A DNA stretch of 64,000 nt from Pseudomonas cuatrocienegasensis (GTDB lineage: Bacteria > Pseudomonadota > Gammaproteobacteria > Pseudomonadales > Pseudomonadaceae): the NCBI RefSeq assembly GCF_900110925.1, contig NZ_FOFP01000023.1, forward strand, positions 1 to 64,000. Direction: 5' to 3'. Shown here in pieces: positions 14,660-23,630 of this stretch. Each line of letters begins with the position of its first letter. Position 1 is the stretch's first letter. Under the pieces are notes generated by a model that searched no databases, was not told the DNA's origin, and saw only the letters and a program-made list of their open reading frames with translations. Position numbers and translations under genes: made by a program.

Positions 14660-14690
14660 AAAAGGGCAACCCGCAAGGGTTGCCCTTTTT
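14660..14690 (+). terminator. Intrinsic terminator of tRNA-Val
   Basis: AAAAGGGCAACCC-GCAAG-GGTTGCCCTTTTT is a long perfect stem with a T run, 28 bases after the tRNA. Confidence 0.93.
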
Positions 14691-14765
14691 CTTTGCCGAT
14701 GTCCCAAAATCGTGTTGCATCCCGTGCAAGCTATTACGCAGCACCAGGGTGAACGACGCGAACAC

Positions 14766-14892
14766 GCGTAGGAGCGCCGCCTCGGGGCGAAGCGATTGCA
14801 GCCATTCAGCTATTTCGGCGTTGTCCATGGCATTCGCCGCGGGGCGCGGCTCCCACAAAAGCATCGTCGCCGTGCAACAGGGTACTGGGACA
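14766..14892. repeat. REPIN-like repeat, inverted copy of 8180-8312
   Basis: Paired GC-rich palindromes (GGAGCGCCGCCTCGGGGCGAA and ATTCGCCGCGGGGCGCGGCT) flank a spacer ending GTTGTCCATGGC. Both the palindromes and the flank GCATCGTCGCCGTGCAAC match the reverse complement of the repeat near 8.2 kb. Confidence 0.75.
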
Positions 14893-14909
14893 GAGCCTTT
14901 TCTTTGGCC

Positions 14910-15161
14910 CTAGCTGTCCTGCAGGTCTTTCAGGGCATCGAGCCACTCGCGTGGCACGTCGCGTTTGAGCGCCAGTTGGCATTGCTGGCTTTCGGGATCG
15001 AAAACGATCACCGCTTCATTTTTATCCAGGGCGCGGCGCACGCGCAGCACGCGGGTTTCCAGCGGGGTTTCGTCGCCATTGTCGGTGCCCTCGCGGGTGA
15101 CGAAGTCTTCGATCAGGCGGGTGAGGGTGTCGGCTTCGAGCAGGTGGGCGGGAATCAGCAC
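14910..15161 (-). CDS. yheU: YheU family protein (UPF0270)
   Basis: An 83-residue soluble protein starting MLIPAHLLEADTLTRLIEDF and containing REGTDNGDETPLETRVLRVR, the recognisable YheU/UPF0270 sequence. Structures are known for the family but no firm function. It follows the hybrid kinase gene in the same direction, 64 bases downstream of its stop, and may be co-transcribed with it. Confidence 0.88.
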   Translation of the reverse strand: MLIPAHLLEADTLTRLIEDFVTREGTDNGDETPLETRVLRVRRALDKNEAVIVFDPESQQCQLALKRDVPREWLDALKDLQDS

Positions 15162-15225
15162 GGGGTCGGTCTCCAGAACGCAGCGGCGATGCTAACGCCT
15201 GTGCCGCGTGCTGGCCAGGTGTCCT

Positions 15226-17973
15226 TTAGAGGCTATCGCTGTCCTTGAGGTAGTGCTCAAGCAACTGATACAGACGGGCGCTGTCCAGCGGTTTGCCGAG
15301 GAAGTCATCCATGCCGGCGGCGAGGCCGTGCTGGCGGTGCTCGTCGAGGATGTGTGCGGTCAGGGCGACGATAGGGATCGCCGGCCAGCCGTGCTGGCGT
15401 TCCAGGCGGCGTATCTGCCGAGTGGCTTCGAAACCGTCCATTTCCGGCATTTCACAGTCCATCAGCACCAGGTGATAGGCGTTCGGCTGGCGCTGGTATT
15501 CGGCCACGGCATCGACGCCGTTGACCACCAGGCGCACGCCATAACCACGCTTCTTCAGAAAGCCCTGCACCACCAGCTGATTCACCGCATTGTCTTCGGC
15601 GACCAGGATGCACGGGGCGGCGTTGCCGTCGCTGCGGATTTCCCGCGGCGGGTTGGGTTGAAGCACAGGATGGTCCTCGTAGAGTTCGCCCAGCGCATCG
15701 CGTAGCGCGGTCACCGGCACCGGTTGCGCCAGGCTCACCAGGCGCAGGTCGGGATGGGCGTGGGATTGCTGGCAGTGTTCCGGCGGGCACAGCAGTAATA
15801 TCCGCTGCCCAGGTTCAAGCCGCGGGCGCAAGGTATCGAGCCACTGCGCGACACTGCCCGGCCAGGGCGCCATCAGCACCAGCAGCGGCGGGGTGGCGTA
15901 ATCGGCCAGGTAGTCGAGCAGGCGCTCCGGGGTTTGGCAGCGTTCGGTGTGCATGCCCCAACGGCCGAACAGGCGGCTGAGGGCATCCAGGCCAAGCCCG
16001 TCGAGGGAGGTGAGCAGGGCCGTGCGACCTTTGAGCAGGGTATTGAGCGGGTCGATGGGTGTATCGCTGTCGTCCAGCGGCAGGTCGAAGGCGAAGCGCG
16101 TGCCTTGGCCGGGCGTGCTCTGCACCTCGATATGCCCGCCCATCATTTCCACCAGCTCCTTGCTGATGGCCAGGCCCAGACCGCTGCCGCCGTAGCGCCG
16201 GGTGGTGCTGGAGTCCCCCTGGGCGAATGACTCGAACAGCTGCTCCAGACCTTCATCGCTGATGCCGATGCCGCTGTCGCTGACGGCGAACACCAGGCGC
16301 GCGTTGCCTTGTGCATCGTTACGCCGGCAGACATTGATCACCACGTGGCCTTCGGCGGTGAACTTCAGGCTGTTGCTGAGCAGGTTCATCAGGACCTGCT
16401 TGAGGCGTGTCGGGTCACCCTGCATGCGCTGCGGCACGCCGTTTTCCAGGCTCACATAGAGACGCAGGCGCTTGTCCAGAGCCTGGCCGGTGAACAGGCT
16501 GAGGGCTTCGGAGATAAGGGCTTCGAGGTCGAATTCGATATGTTCGAGCTGCAGCTTGCCGGACTCGATGCGGGCGTAGTCGAGGATGTCGTTGATCACT
16601 GCGATCAGCGAGCTGCCGGAGCTGGAGATGGTGTCGACGTAGAACCGCTGGCTGCGGTCCAGCGGCGTTTCCCTGAGCAGTTGCAGCATGCCCAGCACGC
16701 CATTGAGTGGGGTGCGGATCTCGTGGCTCATCTTGGCCAAAAAGCGGCTCTTGGCCTGGTTCTCGATCTCTGCCTGCTCCGCCGCGCGGCGTGACTGAAA
16801 GCCTTCTTCCTTGAGCAGGTTGATGCGGTCGGCCAGGCCGATGGACAGGGTGATCAGCTCGACGGTCACCCCCACTTTGACCACCGCAGCGCCATACAGG
16901 CCAAACAGCTCGATACCCAGGGAGCCGAAGGTGGCGATCATGAACGAGCCGAGCAGAATGCCCCAGGCGATGATGTAGTAGGAGCCGTAGCGCAGGCCCT
17001 GGCGCCAGACGTAGGCGCCGGCCAGCAACAGCAGGCTGGAGACCGCCAGCACCGTAAGGCTGGCGAGAATGTTCCAGGTCTGCAGGCCCACCAGCGGTAA
17101 GGAAATCAGGCAGGCGACGGTCGCCAGCATAAATACCCGCAAGGCCATGTCCAAGCGCGGGAAATACTGGCGGGTATGGAGAAAATGGCGGCTGAACTGG
17201 GTGGCGCTGAGGCAGTGCAGGTACATCAGGATGTAGATGCTGATCGACTGCAGGCCGAGGTGATCGGGCAGCAGTTTGAACAGCATGCCGTCGAAGCTGG
17301 CGGCGAACAGGCCGATGTTGAAGTTGTACACCAGGTACCAGAAGTACGCGGGTTCGCGCAGTGAGATGAACAGGAACAGGTTGTAGCAGAACATCGCGAA
17401 CAGCACGCCGTAGAAGGCGCCGTTGATGCCCATGAGGTTTTCCTGCACCTCGGCGCTGGCCTTGTAGCTGCTGAAGTACAGCGGCACGAACAGCGTACTG
17501 GTGCTTTCCACGCGGATCAGCAGGGTGCTTTCGCCGGGCGCCAGGCTCAGTGGGAACCAGAAGTTACGCACCTGCACCGGGCGCTGGGAGAAGGCATAGC
17601 GGTCGCCGCTTTCCTGCATCTGCCACTGGCCATCGCGACCTTGCTGGTAGATTTGCAGGTGATCGAGCAGGGGGTAATTGACTTCCAGGTAGCCGGCCAG
17701 CGCGTCTTGCAGACGATTGTCCAGGTGCACCTTGAACCACCAGGTCGAGCTGTTTTTACCCAGGTTGGCATGGTTGGCATGGACGGCGGTGAATTGCGAA
17801 TCCGGCACTGCGGCGACCTGCTCAATGGTCAGGCGCCCTTCGCGGTCTTCCAGATACCCCATCGCAGGCCCCAGGGCCAGGCGGGTGTCGCTGTTGTCCA
17901 GCACTGCAGGCGTAAGCGCCCAGGCTGGGCCGCTCAGCCAGATCAGTAGCACAGCCGCCCACAGATGCCGCAT
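15226..17973 (-). CDS. 7TMR-DISM hybrid sensor histidine kinase/response regulator
   Basis: The protein has 915 residues. A signal peptide is followed by a periplasmic 7TMR-DISMED2 sensor (~30-180), seven transmembrane helices (~190-390), HisKA with His417 in KMSHEIRTPLNG, HATPase (SDSGIGISDEG, GGSGLGLAIS), a degenerate middle receiver-like segment, and a C-terminal receiver with Asp839 in LMDCEMPEMDG. Periplasmic DISM sensors are thought to bind carbohydrates or related ligands. I chose ATG 17973, preceded by AAGGGG, because it gives a clean signal peptide. In P. aeruginosa an orthologue sits next to the NAGGN osmolyte genes (PA3462 by synteny), so osmotic sensing is plausible but unproven. 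Confidence 0.85.
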   Translation of the reverse strand: MRHLWAAVLLIWLSGPAWALTPAVLDNSDTRLALGPAMGYLEDREGRLTIEQVAAVPDSQFTAVHANHANLGKNSSTWWFKVHLDNRLQDALAGYLEVNYPLLDHLQIYQQGRDGQWQMQESGDRYAFSQRPVQVRNFWFPLSLAPGESTLLIRVESTSTLFVPLYFSSYKASAEVQENLMGINGAFYGVLFAMFCYNLFLFISLREPAYFWYLVYNFNIGLFAASFDGMLFKLLPDHLGLQSISIYILMYLHCLSATQFSRHFLHTRQYFPRLDMALRVFMLATVACLISLPLVGLQTWNILASLTVLAVSSLLLLAGAYVWRQGLRYGSYYIIAWGILLGSFMIATFGSLGIELFGLYGAAVVKVGVTVELITLSIGLADRINLLKEEGFQSRRAAEQAEIENQAKSRFLAKMSHEIRTPLNGVLGMLQLLRETPLDRSQRFYVDTISSSGSSLIAVINDILDYARIESGKLQLEHIEFDLEALISEALSLFTGQALDKRLRLYVSLENGVPQRMQGDPTRLKQVLMNLLSNSLKFTAEGHVVINVCRRNDAQGNARLVFAVSDSGIGISDEGLEQLFESFAQGDSSTTRRYGGSGLGLAISKELVEMMGGHIEVQSTPGQGTRFAFDLPLDDSDTPIDPLNTLLKGRTALLTSLDGLGLDALSRLFGRWGMHTERCQTPERLLDYLADYATPPLLVLMAPWPGSVAQWLDTLRPRLEPGQRILLLCPPEHCQQSHAHPDLRLVSLAQPVPVTALRDALGELYEDHPVLQPNPPREIRSDGNAAPCILVAEDNAVNQLVVQGFLKKRGYGVRLVVNGVDAVAEYQRQPNAYHLVLMDCEMPEMDGFEATRQIRRLERQHGWPAIPIVALTAHILDEHRQHGLAAGMDDFLGKPLDSARLYQLLEHYLKDSDSL

Positions 17974-18117
17974 CCCTGAACCCCTTTTCTCGCCGCGCAC
18001 TGCTTGTGCGTGCCAGCAGACGCGGCGGTAGCGCGAGGGGGCGTTCCCCGGGTTGCGCTACCTGCTAGCTCAGCATCTGCTTTATTGCCGCTACTGTGCC
18101 CGGATGGCGAAAGGCCT

Positions 18118-19308
18118 TCAAGTCTCCTGATCGCGACGGCCGAGCAGGCTTTCCACAGTCGGGACACGGGTCTCGCTTTCCATCTGCGCATCGTGCTCGA
18201 TCTGGTGGCTAAAACGTTCCAGCGAGCCGGTCTCCGGTTTGGCGTCGCTGGCGAATACCGGCGGGCTGAGCAGGTAAGCGCCGAGCAGGCGGCTGAGTGC
18301 AGCCAGGCTGTCGATATGGGTGCGCTCGTAGCCGTGGGTGGCATCGCAGCCGAAGGCGATCAGTGCGGTGCGGATGTCGTGGCCGGCAGTGACGGCCGAC
18401 TGCGCGTCGCTGTGGTAGTAGCGAAACAGGTCACGGCGTACCGGAATCTCGTTTTCCCCAGCCAGGCGCAGCAATTGGCGCGACAGGTGATAGTCGTAGG
18501 GGCCGCCGGAGTCGTGCATGGCCACACTCACCGTGTGCTCGGTGGAACGCTGGCCGGGGGCGACCGGGGCGATGTCGATGCCGACGAATTCGCTGACGTC
18601 CCAGGGCAGGGCGGCGGCGGCGCCGGAGCCGACCTCTTCGGTGATGGTGAACAGCGGGTGGCAGTCGATGGGCGGTTCTTCGCCGCTGTCGACCACGGCC
18701 TTGAGTGCGGCGAGCAAGGCGGCGACGCCGGCCTTGTCGTCGAGGTGGCGCGCGCTGATATGGCCACTCTCAGTGAACTCGGGCAGGGGGTCGAAGGCGA
18801 CGAAATCCCCCACCGAGATGCCCAGCATCTCGCTGTCGGCACGGCTGGCGGTTAGGGCGTCGAGGCGCAGCTCGACATGGTCCCAGGTCACCGGCAGCTC
18901 ATCCACCGCGGTGTTGAACGCATGCCCGGAAGCCATCAAGGGCAGAACGCTGCCGCGTTGCACGCTGTGGTCGCTGAACACGCTGACGCGGCTGCCTTCG
19001 GCGAAGCGGCTGGACCAGCAGCCGATGGGGGTCAGGCTCAGGCGGCCGTTGTCCTGAATCTCGCGGACCATGGCGCCAATGGTGTCCAGGTGCGCCGAGA
19101 CTGCGCGGTCGGGGCTGGCGCGGCGGCCCTTGAGGGTGGCGCGAATGGTGCCACGGCGGGTCATTTCAAAGGGAATGCCCAGTTCTTCCAGGCGTTCGGC
19201 GACGTAGCGCACGATGGTATCGGTGAACCCCGTCGGGCTGGGAATGGCGAGCATTTCCAGCAGCACTTTCTTCAGGTAGTCGAGATCGGGTTCGGGTAGC
19301 GAGGTCAT
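18118..19308 (-). CDS. M42-type peptidase of the NAGGN osmoprotectant system
   Basis: A 396-residue zinc peptidase of the M42/M20-like class. Metal-binding and catalytic motifs appear in order: SAHLDTIGAMV, HLDDKAGVAALL, TITEEVGSGAA and VGIDIAP. Genes of this type consistently accompany the N-acetylglutaminylglutamine amide synthetase and amidotransferase. A role in osmolyte turnover or salvage is inferred from that clustering, not shown biochemically as far as I know. It is the last gene of the leftward asnO-ngg-peptidase operon, 33 bases after ngg. Confidence 0.87.
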   Translation of the reverse strand: MTSLPEPDLDYLKKVLLEMLAIPSPTGFTDTIVRYVAERLEELGIPFEMTRRGTIRATLKGRRASPDRAVSAHLDTIGAMVREIQDNGRLSLTPIGCWSSRFAEGSRVSVFSDHSVQRGSVLPLMASGHAFNTAVDELPVTWDHVELRLDALTASRADSEMLGISVGDFVAFDPLPEFTESGHISARHLDDKAGVAALLAALKAVVDSGEEPPIDCHPLFTITEEVGSGAAAALPWDVSEFVGIDIAPVAPGQRSTEHTVSVAMHDSGGPYDYHLSRQLLRLAGENEIPVRRDLFRYYHSDAQSAVTAGHDIRTALIAFGCDATHGYERTHIDSLAALSRLLGAYLLSPPVFASDAKPETGSLERFSHQIEHDAQMESETRVPTVESLLGRRDQET

Positions 19309-19341
19309 GAAGTCTCCTGGCAGGTCGAGAAACAGGGGCGC

Positions 19342-21090
19342 TCAAGGCCCCTGGTTGATTTCCTGGCTAAGCGGGAACAGCAGGTCGATAAAGCGTTCGG
19401 CGGTGGGCTGCGGCTCGTGGTTGGCCAGGCCGGCGCGTTCGTTGGCTTCGATAAACACGTGCTCGGGCTGGTCGGCGGCCGGCACCAACAGGTCCAGGCC
19501 GACCACGGGAATGTCCAGGGCGCGGGCCGCTTTGATGGCGGCGTCGGCGAGCACGGGATGGAGGATCGCGGTGACGTCTTCCAGGCAACCGCCGGTGTGC
19601 AGGTTGGCGGTCTTGCGCACGGCCAGGCGCGTGCCGGCGGGCAGCACGCTGTCGTAATCGACGCCCGCGGCGTGCAGGGTGCGCAGGGTTTCGGCGTCCT
19701 TGGGGATGCGGCTTTCGCCGTCGGTGGCGGCCTGGCGGCGGCGGCTCTGGGCGTCGATCAGGTCGCCGATGCTGTGGCGTCCGTCGCCGACCACTTCGGC
19801 CGGCCGACGGATTGCCGCGGCCACCACTTCATAGCCGATCACCAGAATGCGCAGGTCGTAGCCCTCGTGGAAGCTTTCCAGCAGCACACGGTTGTCGAAG
19901 GGCTGGGCGCGCTCGATAGCGGCCTGGACTTCGGCAGGCGTGCTCAGGTCCACGGAAACGCCTTGGCCCTGTTCGCCGTCCACCGGCTTGACCACCACGC
20001 GCTGGTGTTCGGCGAGAAAGGCCGCGTTCTCTTCGGCATTACCGGCCAGGCGCTGCGCCGGCAGGCTGAGGCCGGCGCGGGCGAGGGTGCGGTGGGTCAG
20101 GCGTTTGTCCTGGCACAGGGTCATGCTCACCGCGCTGGTCAGGTCGCAGAGCGATTCACGGCAGCGAATACGCCGCCCACCATGGTTGAGGGTGAATAAC
20201 CCCGCCTCGGCGTCGTCGACTTGCACCTCAATGCCCCGGCGCCGCGCTTCATCGACGATGATCCGTGCGTAGGGGTTGAGCTCGGCGCCTGGGCCGGGGC
20301 CGAGAAACAGGTTTTCGTTGATGCCGTTCTTGCGCTTGACCATAAAGGTCTGCAGCTCACGAAAACCCAGCTTGGCGTAGAGCCCCTTGGCCTGGTGGTT
20401 GTCGTGCAGCACCGACAGGTCGAGGTAGCTCAGGCCGCGGCTCATAAAGTGTTCGATCAGGTGGCGTACCAGCACCTCGCCCACGCCAGGGCGCGAGCAG
20501 CGTGGGTCGACGGCCAGGCACCAGAGGCTGCTGCCGTTTTCCGGGTCCTGGTAGGCCTTGTGGTGGTTGAGGCCCATAACGCTGCCGATCACCGCGCCGC
20601 TGTCTTCGTCCTCGGCCAGCCAGTACACCGGGCCGCCTTCGTGGCGTGGGGTGAGGCGCGCCGGGTCGATGGGCAGCATGCCGCGCATCTGGTACAGGGT
20701 GTTGATGGCCTGCCAGTCCTGCTCGTTCTGCGCGCGGCGAATGCGGTAGCCGCGAAACACCCGTTGGGCCGGGCGGTAATCGCTGAACCACAGGCGCAGG
20801 GTGTCGGAGGGATCGAGGAACAGTTGCTGCGGCGCCTGGGCCAGCACCAGCTGCGGCGCGGCCACGTACAGGGCGATGTCGCGCTCGCCGGGACGCTCGG
20901 TGAGAAGCTGGCGGGCCAGCTCGGCGGCATCGGGAAAGGTATGCCCGATCAGCAGCCGGCCCCAGCCACAATGCACCACGCGCGGTGGTCGCGTATCGGC
21001 GCCGCCTTCCTCGGCGAAACGCGCCTGCAGGCGCTCGTAGGAGGGTGCTTGGCCGCGTAGCAGGCGTTGATTGAAGGCAGAGGATCGCAT
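19342..21090 (-). CDS. ngg: N-acetylglutaminylglutamine synthetase (GNAT + ATP-grasp fusion)
   Basis: A 582-residue two-domain enzyme. The N-terminal half is a GNAT acetyltransferase (LAVDPRCSRPGVGEVLVRHL around residue 190, DLSVLHDNHQAKGLYAKLGF after it). The C-terminal half is an ATP-grasp ligase (VVVKPVDGEQGQGVSVDL near 360, VVGLDLLVPA and EANERAGL near the end). It is thought to make N-acetylglutaminylglutamine, the precursor of the compatible solute NAGGN. It is the middle gene of the operon, 125 bases after asnO, with a long hairpin between them. High salt is the expected inducer by family knowledge. Confidence 0.9.
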   Translation of the reverse strand: MRSSAFNQRLLRGQAPSYERLQARFAEEGGADTRPPRVVHCGWGRLLIGHTFPDAAELARQLLTERPGERDIALYVAAPQLVLAQAPQQLFLDPSDTLRLWFSDYRPAQRVFRGYRIRRAQNEQDWQAINTLYQMRGMLPIDPARLTPRHEGGPVYWLAEDEDSGAVIGSVMGLNHHKAYQDPENGSSLWCLAVDPRCSRPGVGEVLVRHLIEHFMSRGLSYLDLSVLHDNHQAKGLYAKLGFRELQTFMVKRKNGINENLFLGPGPGAELNPYARIIVDEARRRGIEVQVDDAEAGLFTLNHGGRRIRCRESLCDLTSAVSMTLCQDKRLTHRTLARAGLSLPAQRLAGNAEENAAFLAEHQRVVVKPVDGEQGQGVSVDLSTPAEVQAAIERAQPFDNRVLLESFHEGYDLRILVIGYEVVAAAIRRPAEVVGDGRHSIGDLIDAQSRRRQAATDGESRIPKDAETLRTLHAAGVDYDSVLPAGTRLAVRKTANLHTGGCLEDVTAILHPVLADAAIKAARALDIPVVGLDLLVPAADQPEHVFIEANERAGLANHEPQPTAERFIDLLFPLSQEINQGP

Positions 21091-21153
21091 GTCAAAAGGC
21101 TTCCTTGGTAACCGTATGGCCCGGAGTATTTCGGGTCGGGGTTATTCACCTGA

Positions 21154-21208
21154 CCATCCTGGGCCGGCGCCGTTACAGTTTTTTTGTCGCCTGTAACGGG
21201 CCGGATGG
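21154..21208 (-). promoter_or_regulatory. Large hairpin in the asnO-ngg intergenic gap
   Basis: On the transcribed strand CCATCC and CCGTTACAG pair with CTGTAACGG and GGATGG, with a 7-base A/U run in the loop. No U-run follows the stem in the operon direction, so it is not a standard terminator. It could process or stabilise the osmolyte mRNA or tune ngg translation. Confidence 0.55.
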
Positions 21209-21215
21209 TGAGGGT

Positions 21216-22985
21216 TCAGAGGCCGTGTTCGCTCAGCCACAGATTCAACGCCGCCAACTGCCACAGCTTGGAGCCGCGCAGTGGCGTGAGCTGGCCATGG
21301 GGGTTGCTCAGCAGCTTGTCGAGCATGGCCGGGTTGAACAGGCCACGGTCCTGGCTGGGGTCGACCAGCAGGTCGCGCACCCAGCCCAGGGTCGCGCCTT
21401 CCAGATGCTTGAGGCCCGGCACCGGGAAGTAACCCTTCTTGCGGTCGATCACCTCGGCCGGAATGACCTTGCGCGCGGCTTCCTTGAGCACGTACTTGCC
21501 GCCCTCGGGCAGTTTGAAACGTGCCGGAACACGCGCCGAGAGTTCGGCCAGGCGGTAATCGAGGAATGGCGTGCGCGCTTCCAGCCCCCAGGCCATGGTC
21601 ATGTTGTCCACCCGTTTGACCGGGTCGTCGACCAGCATGATGGTGCTGTCCAGGCGCAGGGCTTTGTCCACCGCCGCGTCAGCGCCGGGCATGGCGAAGT
21701 GCTCGCGGACGAAGTCACCCGCTGCGTCACCGGTCAGCCAGGCGGGCATGACGCAGGCCTTGTACTCGTCGTAGTCGCGGTCGAAGAACGCCTGGCGATA
21801 CGCCGTAAAGGCGTCATCGGCGCCATCGACCTGCGGGTACCAGTGGTAGCCGGCAAACAGCTCATCGGCGCCCTGGCCGCTCTGCACCACCTTGCAGTGC
21901 TTGGCCACTTCCCGCGAGAGCAGGTAGAAGGCGATGCAGTCGTGGCTGACCATCGGCTCGCTCATGGCGCGGAAGGCCGCGGGCAACTGATCGAGAATTT
22001 CGTGCTCGCCAATGCGCAACTGATGGTGGCGGGTGGCGAAGCGCTCGGCGATCAGGTCCGAATACTGGAACTCGTCGCCACGCTCGCCGCCGGCATCCTG
22101 AAAACCGATGCTGAAGGTCAGCAGGTTTTCCACCCCGGCTTCGCGCAGCAGGCCGACCAGCAGGCTGGAATCCACGCCGCCGGAGAGCAGCACGCCGACA
22201 TCCACGGCGGCGCGCTGACGGATCGACACTGCCTCACGCATGCCGTCGAGTACGCGGTCGCGCCAGTCCTCAAAACTGTAATTCGCTTCATCGCCCTGGG
22301 GGCCGTAGGGCAGCGTCCACCAGGTGCGTTGCTCGCGGCTGCCGTCGGTGCCAATACGCAGCCAGGTGGCCGGGGGCAGTTTTTCCACGCCCGCCAGCAG
22401 GGTACGCGGCGCAGGCACCACGGCATGGAAGTTGAGGTAATGATTGAGCGCGATGGGGTCCAGGGTCTTGCCGATATCACCACCTTTGAGCAGCGCCGGC
22501 AGGCTGGAGGCGAAGCGCAGGCGCTCGGCGGTTTGTGACAGGTACAACGGCTTGACGCCGAGACGGTCGCGGGCAATGAACAGCTGCTGGTTGTCGCGCT
22601 CCCAGACGGCGAAGGCGAACATGCCGTTGAGCTTGGGCAGCAAGTCGGCGCCCCAGGCGTGGTAGCCCTTGAGCAGCACTTCGGTGTCACCGCCGGAGAA
22701 GAAGCGGTAGCCCAGGGCTTCCAGCTCGTCGCGCAGTTCCGGGTAGTTGTAGATGGCGCCGTTGAACACCATCGACAGGCCCAGGTCGCTGTCGATCATC
22801 GGCTGGCCGGAGGCTTCGGCCAGGTCCATGATTTTCAGTCGGCGATGGCCGAGGGCAACCGGGCCCTGGCTGTGAAAGCCGTGAGCATCGGGGCCGCGAG
22901 GGGCCAGGTGGTGGGTAATGCGCTCGACGGCCGCAAGGTCCGCAGGGCGTCGATCAAAACGTAATTCTCCAGCTATTCCGCACAT
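21216..22985 (-). CDS. asnO: N-acetylglutaminylglutamine amidotransferase (AsnB/AsnO-like)
   Basis: A 589-residue class II glutamine amidotransferase. The mature N-terminal nucleophile Cys2 is in MCGIAGELRF. The N-terminal Ntn glutaminase domain (FNGAIYNYPELR, DTEVLLKGYHAWG) is followed by an asparagine-synthetase ATP-pyrophosphatase domain (LLSGGVDSSLLVGLL, VQSGQGADELFAGY). It amidates N-acetylglutaminylglutamine to NAGGN. It is first in the leftward osmolyte operon and divergent from a MarR-type gene, with a 111-base shared promoter region. Confidence 0.92.
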   Translation of the reverse strand: MCGIAGELRFDRRPADLAAVERITHHLAPRGPDAHGFHSQGPVALGHRRLKIMDLAEASGQPMIDSDLGLSMVFNGAIYNYPELRDELEALGYRFFSGGDTEVLLKGYHAWGADLLPKLNGMFAFAVWERDNQQLFIARDRLGVKPLYLSQTAERLRFASSLPALLKGGDIGKTLDPIALNHYLNFHAVVPAPRTLLAGVEKLPPATWLRIGTDGSREQRTWWTLPYGPQGDEANYSFEDWRDRVLDGMREAVSIRQRAAVDVGVLLSGGVDSSLLVGLLREAGVENLLTFSIGFQDAGGERGDEFQYSDLIAERFATRHHQLRIGEHEILDQLPAAFRAMSEPMVSHDCIAFYLLSREVAKHCKVVQSGQGADELFAGYHWYPQVDGADDAFTAYRQAFFDRDYDEYKACVMPAWLTGDAAGDFVREHFAMPGADAAVDKALRLDSTIMLVDDPVKRVDNMTMAWGLEARTPFLDYRLAELSARVPARFKLPEGGKYVLKEAARKVIPAEVIDRKKGYFPVPGLKHLEGATLGWVRDLLVDPSQDRGLFNPAMLDKLLSNPHGQLTPLRGSKLWQLAALNLWLSEHGL

Positions 22986-23043
22986 AGTTCCTTACCGGTA
23001 TTGCCGTTGGGGAGTGTCCGGCCGTTGCCGAACCTTTTACACC

Positions 23044-23082
23044 AAAACAAAATAATGGTTTCATGTCAAAGTTTTGTTCGGT
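23044..23082. promoter_or_regulatory. Candidate MarR operator between asnO and the MarR gene
   Basis: AACAAAA (23046-23052) and TTTTGTT (23072-23078) form an inverted repeat, and flanking ACC/GGT extend the symmetry. Its centre lies midway between two divergent genes, 36 bases before the MarR start. A MarR dimer is the obvious candidate; this is inference. Confidence 0.4.
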
Positions 23083-23096
23083 CTATAAGAGACGTT

Positions 23097-23573
23097 ATGA
23101 GCGAAAAAATAGTTCCAGCTGAAATTTATGCGGCGGATGCCAGCCCGTTTGAAATGCCCTTGTTTCAGGCCCTGCGACGCTTGCAGCAAGACGGCGAGGT
23201 GCATGCCAAGCGCCTGAGCCGCTTCGGCGGCCTGACGCCCATGCAATTGATGATTTTGCAGGTGCTGGCCGGCGAGACGCGGATGACCGCCAGCGCGCTT
23301 AGCGGCCGGGTCAGCCTGACGGCGGCGACTCTGTCAGGGATGCTCGACCGCCTGGAAGAGCTGGGCCTGTTGCAACGCCAGCGTGACGATCAGGACCGCC
23401 GCCGCCAGTGGCTGCTGCTCAGCGACGCCGGCCATGCGCTGATGCAGCAGTCGCCAACGTTGCTGCCACCGGGCTTTCGCCGGCGCTTCGATGCCTTGAG
23501 CGAGTGGGAGCGCCACGCCCTGACCGCCGCGCTGTTACGCGCGGCTGAGTTGTGTGGCGATGCTGAGGGTTAA
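23097..23573 (+). CDS. MarR-family transcriptional regulator beside the NAGGN operon
   Basis: The protein has 158 residues with a winged helix-turn-helix: FGGLTPMQLMILQVLAG, then RMTASALSGRVSLTAATLSGM (recognition helix), then the wing RQRDDQDRRRQWLLLSDAG. I chose ATG 23097 (MSEKIVPAEIY) because upstream in-frame starts lie in AT-rich promoter DNA. Divergence from asnO suggests it controls the osmolyte genes and itself. Its ligand is unknown. No terminator was found between it and the convergent mnmC, only a palindromic repeat. Confidence 0.85.
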   Translation: MSEKIVPAEIYAADASPFEMPLFQALRRLQQDGEVHAKRLSRFGGLTPMQLMILQVLAGETRMTASALSGRVSLTAATLSGMLDRLEELGLLQRQRDDQDRRRQWLLLSDAGHALMQQSPTLLPPGFRRRFDALSEWERHALTAALLRAAELCGDAEG

Positions 23574-23586
23574 GGTGTTGGGACTC

Positions 23587-23607
23587 GGTGCGCACGGCGC
23601 ACCCTAC
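23587..23607. repeat. Palindromic repeat between the MarR gene and mnmC
   Basis: GGTGCGCACGGCGCACCCTAC is an intact single copy of the repeat seen in the pqq operon. It lies between convergent genes. Confidence 0.8.
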
Positions 23608-23630
23608 GGGTGGGCCGGCTGTGTGTATGG

